Of a stretch of 64,000 nt of DNA, positions 55,300 through 64,000 are shown piece after piece (the first letter of the stretch is position 1; each line of letters starts with the position of its first letter). The position numbers and the translations under genes are program-made. Origin of the DNA: Mytilisepta virgata (Eukaryota; Mollusca; Bivalvia; Mytilida; Mytilidae); NCBI GenBank assembly GCA_028015205.1, contig CM051519.1, positions 78,513,539-78,577,538 on the forward strand. Direction: 5' to 3'. Below the pieces are notes generated by a model. That model saw only the letters and a program-made list of their open reading frames with translations, made no database searches and had not been told where the DNA came from.

Positions 55300-57085
55300 A
55301 ATTAATAAATGTCATAGAGATAATTCTGTAGCTATAAACTTTTGTGTCGTTCTACCGAACAATTTCAGCAGACCTATTGTTTTACAATTTTTTCAAATGT
55401 TAAACAAATATGACAAAATGATGCAAAATGAAAATCCTTCACAGGTTTGCAAAGGGGTCCATATTAAACATAGCTTTCATTTATATTCTCCAGAGAAACG
55501 TATAGACTGGGCAAAATAACACAACTATTATAAATCACTTTTATTATTTTTCATAAATTGTCTATATCAATCCATTCAAAAATAATTTTTTCGATTAATT
55601 AACAGATAAAACAATGCAGATAAATAATGATACAAATTAAAAAGTACATCTAAAAACTTTCACACAATATAAACACAGCTCTCTGCTGATGAACTCTGTT
55701 TTAGACACACATCATAAAATTGCAATTTTAATTCATTAATAAAATTTTTTAAATGGAATTTATCATTGTTATAAATCAAGTCAGGAATTGTGAAGGTTTT
55801 AAATCCCCATCATAAGGCCATACCAAATTGATATTTTGTTCTTTGGATTTCGGAGCTCCATTTTTGGAATATAAGAAGTTTTTTGTCAATTCATTTTGCA
55901 AAAATGCTGAAAATTTGCACCATTTTTAAAAAAAAAAAATTGTTCACTTGCTTTCAAGATTTTTTCCCATTGTTTTGTAATATTTTAGTTAATAAAATGT
56001 GTGTCGCATGTAAATTGATCTTTGCCTGAAAAAACTAGTCCTCAAGAAAAAAAATTTATATTAAAATTTCACTTGCTTGCAACTATTTTTGCCATCCAAT
56101 AATCCAAAGAACTGAGATCAATTTGGTGCAGCCAAAATGTAATTAGCTGAATGATTGTATATTTAATTCTGCAAGTATCAAATAACTAATTTTAATCTTC
56201 TATTAACATTTCTTAATCCTATCAAATGCATATATAAAACTTTGTCTCAAAATTAATATCCAGAAAAGTATCCTACATGTAACTACATCCAAAAAGAAAG
56301 AGGTCATTAATATGTTTATTTACATTTCTGGTTATATTTGGGGGTTAGAGGTGAGTTTTAGAACAAAATTTTGCCATATTCTTTAAGGAAGATGGAAATA
56401 TGAATCTAGAAATAAATTTAAATATCCCTATTAACAACTTGCTGAAATTTGCACTATTAAAGGTAGGAATACATATGTATAATGTACCTCCTCACAATTT
56501 TTCTTTTTGAATCATAATTATAATTACATATATGAATACTTTATTAAAAAAAACATTAATAATGATAATAATTTCCTTTCCCCAAACCTGAAGATAAATA
56601 AAAAATCTGCACACTTTTAGAAAACAGTAACAGCATAATTGGTCATGCAGTATTGACAGAAAAATCAAAACTTTTACCAAAACACAAAAAAAAGTTTACT
56701 TTTACTAAAAATCTTTTAAAAAAGTACAGAATTTAATACTGTACGTATTGTATAGACAGAAAAAATTCAATTTTCACCAATACATTTGTAAAATGTTAAA
56801 ACTTTTACAACTTACTTACCTGAAATGTAATAATAATGTCTGATGGTGTGATTTGTTGACTATATATACATGTAGTCAGCATCATAGATAGATTGTTTGT
56901 AAAGGAATATTTTCACATTGAAACTATTGTCTATATATAAAATTCAGAAATAATGGTTAAAAAAACTGGGCTGTCTACATGTACCATTTTCAGACATTTA
57001 AAGTTACTGGTACTAAAAAATTAATTTTCAAAACAGACTTTTGAAATCAGTTTGTAAAAGTTCCTCTCAAAGGTATTATTTTTTC
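55300..57085. other. Intergenic, no feature recognised
   Basis: Very AT-rich, with no exon chain or clear repeat seen on either strand. Confidence 0.5.
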
Positions 57086-57088
57086 TTA

Positions 57089-57962
57089 ACTAGAGGCTCT
57101 CAAGAACCTGTATCGCTCACCTGGGTTTAACTTTTCCACCTTCAGCAGGACTGAAAATTTAAGTGTAGGAGTTAGCTTCGCTGATTTTCTCATAAGGTAA
57201 AATTTAAAACAAAGTGACGCTGTGGTGGCCATCTAAGTTGACATTCAAGATTATCAAACACATTTCTAAAAGAGTACCAGTGCTGCCATTAGTCTGCTTC
57301 CAAATGGCCAAGTTTAAGGTATGATGATCTGCAAATTAAATTTTCCCTTAGGGTCCTATATTAAACTAAGTTCAGCTTTAAGTTCAGCTTTGGTGGCAAT
57401 GTTGATTGACAGGCAGGTCAGCGGCTATATTTCTGAAAGAGGACTATCGAAAGATCATTTCTGCTAACTTTGGTTCCAATTGGCTCAGAAGTTTAAAATT
57501 TTTTTTAATGAATTCCACATGTACATAGTGTCAAATGTTAAACTATGCTCAGTTGTGACGGCCATCTTGGTTGACAGTCCAGCTCATCGGACACAATTCT
57601 AAAAGAAATCTAAGGACCATTGCTGCCAAGTCTTGTTCCAATTGGCTAAGTGGTTTTAGACAAGAAGATTATTTAATGAATTTTCCCATAGTGTCCTATG
57701 TTAAACTAAGTTCAGCTGTGGCAGCCATCTTTGTTGATAGTCCAGGTCATCGGACACATTTCTGAAAGAGGTTCACCTATGAACCATTTCAGTCAAGTTT
57801 GGTTCTAATTGGCTTAGTGTTTTCAGACAAGAATATTTTTAAATGAATTTTCCCATAGGATCCTATGTTTAATTATGTACGGCTGTGGCGGCCATCTTGG
57901 ATGATCCTCCAAGTCATCGGACACAATTCTGAAAGAGGAAAATCTAAGGAATGTCCCAGTCT
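57089..57962. mobile_element. Dispersed repeat B, copy 3 (3'-truncated)
   Basis: Starts ACTAGAGGCTCTCAAGAACC and contains repeated GCGGCCATCTTGGTTGACAG-type units at roughly 170-base spacing. It lacks the second half seen in copies 1 and 2. Confidence 0.75.
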
Positions 57963-58187
57963 AAAATTATCTAAGCTTCAAAGCAGAGAGGACAAATGCC
58001 AATCAAATTTGCTACTGTATAACGTAATTTTAGAAAATTTCGTTAAAAAGATAAAAAAAAACCCTCATAATTATGCAAATACATATATTTTGGTTCATTG
58101 AAGAGAACTGTACAATAATATAATTTTTTCCATCTGTACAAAATGTGGATATTGAAATTTTTAAAATTTAATTATCATCTTTATACT

Positions 58188-59400
58188 CATTGTCGGAAAC
58201 ACATGCCCGGTCGCATTTAAGCTCTGCTTCCACTTACCGACCTGGGTCAATTCATTCATTTTTTCTCGTTTTCATGAATATTCATATCCATTGAAATTGC
58301 TGCTAACAATAATGGAATTCTCCACTTTTGAGATTTTAACTATAGTGAAGTTCTCCAATTTGGAGATTAAAAAGTTCTTTGGAAAGTAAAAGGGGGCCTA
58401 CATGCATAATCAGGTAAGAATGCAAAAACAGTTTCGTATAAAATTCCAGTGATTTTTCCCTTTATAAGTTCTAGATATTGATTTCTGATTGTTTTTTGGT
58501 TTCATTATTTAAATTAGAGTCTTGGCTTTATTTTAAGTTTAAAAAAATGCATGAAATGTAAAAAAGGAATTTTTTCAGAAAAGTTTAATTAATGGGAAAC
58601 TACTCTGAAAACATCCAAAAATAGGGTAGGTGAAAACACAACATTTTTATACCAATTCATGTAGCAATTTTAAAAGGCAGCCAATGTACCCTGAAACTAC
58701 ATGTGTTGAAACCAGTTAAATGTGTACTCTGGAAAACACATATACTCAGTTCTCTAAATTACACAGGAATCCTTGCTAGGATGCTCTGAGGTTGGTCAGT
58801 TTTTGAAATATTTGAAAGGGGGAGGCCTATTTTTTGTCAGTTATCTTTCTGTAATGGTAAGAATTTGGAAAGGAATTCCTTAAAAATACTTATATACAGT
58901 GAAAGCTTGAAGAAATATGTTTTATTTGATACATGTATATGGTTGTCTATGGGTATATGATACAGCCAATTGTCCAGCTATCAATCTGTTGAGTATGTTC
59001 CTTCAATTCATGACATCATGAAAAGTACTAAGAAAAACTGTTGTGTGCACTCTAATGCAGTTGATGAATTTTTGTTGTGTAGAGATTTTTTCACGTGGTC
59101 TTTAATGCATTTTCTTCAAAAGTATGAAAACTTTTTTACTTTGTAAGATTTTTTATTTGATTTTAAATTCTTTACTATATCAAAAATACAGTAGAACTGC
59201 GTACCAGCGATGACATATATCTTGACCAAAGCTCACCTTTAACTGTCACTTGATTGGCTGTATTCCCATTACAGAATCGTAAGGAAAACCAATCAAAATG
59301 GTTCATGAATATATTCATGAGAACGAGAAAAAATTAATGACTCATGGTCGGTAAGTGGAAGCAAAGCGTAAACAAGACCGGGTGTGGGTTTCCGACGAGG
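58188..59400. mobile_element. Mutator-like non-autonomous element, ~100-bp inverted ends, 9-bp target duplication
   Basis: CTTTATACT lies immediately outside both ends (58179-58187 and 59401-59409). The termini match as inverted copies over about 100 bases, including GTCGGAAAC, TGCTTCCACTTACCGACC and TTTTTTCTCGTTTTCATGAA with scattered mismatches. Long inverted ends plus a 9-bp duplication are hallmarks of Mutator superfamily elements. The 1 kb interior has no coding capacity. Confidence 0.85.
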
Positions 59401-59653
59401 CTTTATACTATAATTACAAGTGTTCATTTATGAATCATTAATATGAAATACATGTACATTTAAACAATTACGATATTTTGCATATGTATATATGTCCATA
59501 AACATTCTGCAATAATTCATTCTTTGAAGTGAATTGATCTGATTGGATTGGAATATTCTAATATTTACAGCGTAACAACAAAATAGCTCATTCATTCTCA
59601 ACATGACAATGGTTTCAAACATCCCTGAACAATAGCCTATAAAATCAAAATTA

Positions 59654-60172
59654 TCAGACTTTAGCTACAATAAATCCCTCCTTTACCAGATCTTGCTTTC
59701 TGGCAGTGTCTTTTGAGGAATTACTGTTCCATGCATAATCAAACATATTTTTTATATTTTCTATGGTCTTCAAAAATAATGCATCATCATCCTTGTTCAC
59801 AGTTCCTTTCCTTACACTGATTGAACCTTTTGACTTGATCACACGTTTAATCTCACTCTGAATATATTTGTCTTTTTGAAAATCCCATACACTTCCACCC
59901 TCTGCAAAAAAATAAACTGGATACTTCTTTGAACTATCTGGTGGAGAAACAGCAAATTCATACATTGGAGGCACCAAATTTATATCCTTGTTCAAGTCAG
60001 AATTACAAAATCCTGGACATCCACCTTTACCTTTAGTCCAATTACCACTTTTGGGTTTTTCATGTACAATCAAAGGAGCCCACTGTTCCCATGTTAGACA
60101 ACTCAATGGCCCAGTAACAAACTTTGCAATACTAGCAATTTCACGTGGCTGCAAGTCCTTGGGTTTCTTAAC
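59654..60172 (-). CDS. Last exon: uncharacterised globular domain
   Basis: 172 residues and a TAA stop. Landmarks are LTWEQWAPLIVHEKPKSGNW, TKGKGGCPGFCNSD, PPMYEFAVSPPDSSKKYPVY and FFAEGGSVWDF. The spacing of GxxGxY/C-like, YEF and VYF strands faintly recalls a degenerate GIY-YIG fold but I cannot support that; treat as unknown. Confidence 0.7.
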   Translation of the reverse strand, partial: VKKPKDLQPREIASIAKFVTGPLSCLTWEQWAPLIVHEKPKSGNWTKGKGGCPGFCNSDLNKDINLVPPMYEFAVSPPDSSKKYPVYFFAEGGSVWDFQKDKYIQSEIKRVIKSKGSISVRKGTVNKDDDALFLKTIENIKNMFDYAWNSNSSKDTARKQDLVKEGFIVAKV

Positions 60173-61898
60173 CTACAAAATACAATACATACATTATTAT
60201 CTTTTTTTAATTCTTTCATGTACATTGTACATTTATGTAAAAGACCAAATAGTTAAATTTCTTAAATGTGATGTAAAAAAAAGAAAATATTAAAAGAAGT
60301 AACATCTAAATTTATATGATACATGTATATGTAAATATATATATTGTAAAACTTTTTTTTATTTGATTTTAAATTCTTTACTCAATTATTTATATTTTTA
60401 CACAGATAGGTTTTCTATAAAACCATTACACTTAATCTGGTAATAAACAGCTTTACTTGTGTGGAAAGACAAGGTTCAATGTAAAAGATCAAACTTCTAA
60501 ATCAAATTAACATGCATTTTAAAATTCTATACATTTTGTACAGATACATGTACTTAAATATCTATTGGATTGTCTCTCATTATCACGTAAGTAATATCTT
60601 TGTATTATTGAAATGCATGTAACATATACAAACACGTATCTGTCAAATTCAGAGTATATTGTATAAAAATATTCAAATGAAGTCCTACTATTCATTAAAC
60701 TTCAATTGTATATTTCTTGTCTATCACTGATATACTGAAAATTTTTTACATCATTGCTCTGCTGACAATTTTGTCTATCATTGCCCTAGTGACATTACTG
60801 ACAATTTTATGTTGCAGATACCTTTATTGGTTTAATAACAGATTTCTTTGCTACATCTTTCTTTGAACTTGAAGCAGGTCTTGCTTGTTTTTCCTTTTCT
60901 GTGATATCTTTATTTGTTCCTCCTTTATCAGTTTTCTTAGTAACTTTACTTCCTGTCTTCTTCTTTTCTTCCTTCTTCTTAAGATTTTCTTTCTTCTGTT
61001 CAGACAATTTCTTTTGTACCCTTTTCTTTGTATCAGCTGATTTTACTTTAGATTTCACAATGTTCTTTTTCGGTACTCCTTTTGTATTTACTTTACTTGC
61101 TTGCTTTCCTTTTTTATCTGTTTTAACCTTTGATAACTTAGACATGGACTTATTTTTCACAACTGATTTTGACACTGCCTTTTTATCCTTGATTGAACTA
61201 CTCGCTGTCTTTTTCAATGGTGTCTTCTTTGTCGGCTTAACAAGTGGTTTTTTTGCTGTTGATTTGAGAATAGCCTTTATAAGAGATTTTGCCGTTAGAT
61301 TAGTTGCACTTTGTTTTGCCTTTGGAGCTGTTTTCTTCAATTTTGACCCTAAAACAGCCTTCGTCTTCTTCACCCCTGAACCCTGTTTTAACTGTTTCTT
61401 CTTCAAATCTTTTTTATTAGGAGTTTTTTTATTGGTTTTAACCTGAACTTTGTTCTTAGTTTTCTTTTCAATAGTGTTCTTTGTCTTTTTAACTGGTGGG
61501 ATTTTTTTGTTTCTTGATATTGCAGTCTTTTTTTCTTTTGTTCCTCGAATTGCTTTCTTCACTAAATTCTTTGCAATTTTATCAGATGTTAACTTAGTCT
61601 TCATTTTTTCACCTTTCTCTGGAGATAATTTACGTTTGCTAACTTTCTTAATCTGTCTGTCTTTCTCCAAAGCCATCTTTGCCATTTTTGCTATTTTACT
61701 TCCCGGTGATTCAAAGTCCTTACTTCTCTTAAGAGCCTTCTTTTCATTTTCTTTTTCTACTGCCCCTTCTATCAAATTTTTCTTGAATTTCATTGCTATA
61801 TTGTCTGCAACATTTTTTAAGGAGCTAAACAATCTTGCTAACTCTAAATCTAATCCTTCCTTGTACTCAGGCCTTTTCATCACTTCAGCTTCATAAGT
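59654..61898 (-). CDS. Lysine-rich protein with a C-terminal globular domain (5' partial, last two exons)
   Basis: Exons on the minus strand 61898-60822 and 60172-59654 join in phase 0 (donor GTATCT, acceptor TTTTGTAG), giving 531 visible residues. Residues about 60-355 are dominated by Lys with Thr, Ser, Ala and Val, similar to histone-H1-like or nucleolar tails, so nuclear location and nucleic-acid binding are inferred. The last exon is a compact domain. The first exon is entered in phase 0, and no donor that fits was found between it and 64000, so the start lies upstream of the window or in an exon I could not see. Confidence 0.7.
60822..61898 (-). CDS. Exon: lysine-rich region
   Basis: 359 codons. 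It opens TYEAEVMKRPEYKEGLDLEL, a short acidic/helical stretch with LARLFSSLKNVADNIAMKFK, then becomes basic: KKTKNTIEKKTKNKVQVK, KKTPNKKDLKKKQLKQGSG, KPTKKTPLKKTASSSIKDKK. Long + strand ORFs over the same bases are mirror images of this composition and not genes. Confidence 0.72.
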
Positions 61899-61928
61899 CT
61901 GGTTAAATAAAAAAAAATATGCAAACAC

Positions 61929-63290
61929 ATTACATCACGTATCTGGAAATTTCATTAGCCTCTGACAGACATTTTTTGATATATATGTACATGAATTGTA
62001 AGTTTCAATCTTTTTAGCAATTTCAAATCAGAAAGGTGTGAAAAATGCATGATTGTCACTGATGTCAGATGATGACCTCGACTTAACTTTGGAAATTGTT
62101 GAAAGGTGTACAGTAATTATAATCAAATGTAGTAAAAGGCACAGACACTTTGTAAATTAAAATATTGACACAGTAATTGCTGTTCAGTCAACCATTGACA
62201 GGAAATGACCACAATGAGGTCACTGTTTTGCCGAATTTTGATATTTTAGTGTAATAACTTTTCAATACATAATTTTATTAAAAAATTGAAATTTTTGATG
62301 TCCGTTTGACCTTTTTTATAATCAGACAAATAAAAAAATTTCCCAGTCATATCCGGCCAATAGAACGTTTTCCAGATTCTTGCACTATATGACTCAACAA
62401 AAAGATATATTTTTTTTCTCTGAATGATGCATGTAGATAATTCAAAGGTTTGGGTATCAATAAAAAGGGTTTATCTCTGCTACTGCAAAATTTCAAATCA
62501 ATTAAGACTGTTCTGGCTCTCTGTTGATTTTATATTTGCGTTTTTAATCAATGGCATAATCAAATGAAAAATTATAGCCAACTAGCTATATAACGATTAA
62601 CAAATGGTGGTTTTCATGTCAATCTTAGTCAAATACCTATTCTCATATACACACATTTGTACATCATATAATGTTCTTCATTTAGAAAAACTCTAGTATC
62701 TGAAAATCAGACACTGTACATGTACATAAATTTCTGAATTATCATTTTAGACTTTTGATAAGCTTTGTTGAAGTACTAGTGTATATTAAGCGTTTGTTCT
62801 GAGATGTGTGCACATGGCTCATAGTATGTTTCATTTTGCTTATATTCTTCCGTGGTAGTTTTCATTGAGAGATGACCTGTTGAAGATCAAAGCACACAGA
62901 CTAATCTCCCACTGTTTTTTTTATCCAATGAAATCTTGTTGTTGAAGGAATACAAAAAGTAATTAAGAATTTTGATTACACTGAAAACATAGTCTACATC
63001 TTTATTGTGACATCTACATAGTATAGTGTAAGCCTTTATGTTTTAAATAATTCTAAATTTTACTTGTTTTGGACTTTCACACTCTCTCATGCGCATAGAC
63101 AATTTCAAATTAACATACTATGCAATGATATCAGTTTGATTACCAGTAAATATCCTAGGGTTGTGCATGTGACAATGTTTATCTATGCATGAAATAAGTA
63201 TTTTCATGTGTTGATATGGAACTCGAGAATTGTTATGTCTTATCAATGAATGAAAGAACCTATGAATCTGAGAATATTTTTCATTATCTT
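61929..63290. other. Upstream intron or intergenic DNA, no feature recognised
   Basis: AT-rich, without a convincing minus-strand exon ending in phase 0 that could continue the lysine-rich gene. Confidence 0.45.
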
Positions 63291-63294
63291 TTAA

Positions 63295-64000
63295 GCCCCC
63301 TTTACACTGAACGAAGACTGCACTACGACCATAAAAAATGTTTTGATCATGGAACATCTTAGTGGGGTTGTACTGAGGTCTTCAAGTAGCGTAGTGTGGT
63401 CGGCATTGCGCGTGATAGGTCGTAGTAGAATCTCCAGGTGCCACGACTGTTTTGAACATGCTCAAAATTTACGTAGCGAGGTCGTCGCCACTTATGATCG
63501 TACAGACATCGTACCGCTGTCGTAGAGGAAGCGCAGAGACATCGTAGTGAGATCGAAGTGAGAACTAATATACATTCAAGCAAGAAATTGTCCTTTTATA
63601 TAGTTTATTTGCTGGTCATAGAGGAAGCGCAGAGACATCTTAGTGACATCGTAGTGAGACATCGTAAAGAGAACTAATATATATTCAAGCAAGAAATTGT
63701 CCTTTTATATATTTTATAGAACGACGTAGCAAGGTTGTAATACTCGTGGTAGCAGCGTAGTGACAACGTATTACGATCGTCAAGCGCGTATCGATGTCGT
63801 GTCACAATCGTGAGAGGTCGTACAACATCGGCCTAGGGGCGTCGTGTGATTGTCGTAGCTTCAACGTACCACAAACGCAGGCATCGTAGCGAAAACGTAT
63901 GAGAGCGTAGTAGCAACCTGAAACATTATTGAAAAAAACGTATTTTGATCGTAGGAGTGTCGTGAATACCTTTACACTGAAGATGGTTTTCCAATTTTTC
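63295..64000. repeat. Repeat rich in CGTAGTG / ATCGTAG words, with an internal ~95-bp duplication
   Basis: GC-richer block between CTTTACACTGAACGAAG and CCTTTACACTGAAGATGG, built from degenerate copies of TCGTAGTGAGA and related words. A unit starting GAGGAAGCGCAGAGACATC and ending AAGAAATTGTCCTTTTATAT occurs at about 63526 and 63618. It runs to the window edge. Confidence 0.6.

Noticed and set aside
55690..55720. CTGATGA without following GAAA, considered as a hammerhead core
   Set aside because: Stem II and the GAAA box are missing.
60901..61896. Long Phe-rich + strand ORFs
   Set aside because: Exact antisense of the lysine-rich exon (AAG/AAA read as CTT/TTT).

Overview
The window is nuclear DNA of an animal: AT-rich, with genes split into many small exons bounded by GT/AG sites, long introns and dense dispersed repeats. 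Extracellular EGF, cadherin and discoidin modules, a CARD protein, and several repeat families that look familiar from bivalve genomes suggest a bivalve mollusc, probably mussel-like. The species assignment is inference; no sequence search was possible. Gene models below were built by hand from splice sites, reading phase and repeat homology.

Region 1 to 38.3 kb (+ strand) holds one large gene, incomplete at its 5' end. I can chain 26 exons whose phases all agree, giving about 1816 residues with the order EGF-like, cadherin, six tandem ~165-residue modules (D1-D6), a divergent seventh module (D7), a further beta-rich segment, an F5/8C (discoidin) domain, three short linker exons and a C-terminal region carrying an Asp-box. 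D1-D6 are each bounded by phase-0 introns, as expected of a module that multiplied by exon duplication. I do not recognise the module family. The protein should be extracellular; no membrane segment is visible in the part seen.

The introns carry mobile DNA: a palindrome-satellite MITE with a 6-bp target duplication, a TA-flanked MITE inside one copy of a local duplication, a TTAA-flanked MITE, retroelement tails, a Mutator-like N-terminal ORF, foldback elements, minisatellites, and a sense-strand hammerhead ribozyme motif at 24.92 kb. A second, slightly degraded hammerhead copy lies at 43.1 kb and a core-only candidate lies antisense at 38.0 kb.

Region 38.3 to 49.3 kb is mostly intergenic and repeat DNA, then a convergent minus-strand gene of three coding exons (44134-49265). 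It encodes a 476-residue CARD plus long coiled-coil protein, an architecture shared with adaptors that nucleate immune or cell-death signalling filaments.

Region 49.3 to 59.6 kb is repeats: a retroelement tail, a CR1-like ORF1 remnant with a PHD finger broken by a foldback insertion, a tRNA-like SINE head, two copies of a ~1.4 kb dispersed element with internal tandem units, and a 1.2 kb element with ~100-bp inverted termini and a perfect 9-bp target duplication (Mutator-like).

Region 59.6 to 61.9 kb (- strand) holds the last two exons of a gene for a very lysine-rich protein with a globular C-terminal domain; its 5' exons lie beyond or were not found. The final 0.7 kb is a repeat rich in CGTAGTG-like words.
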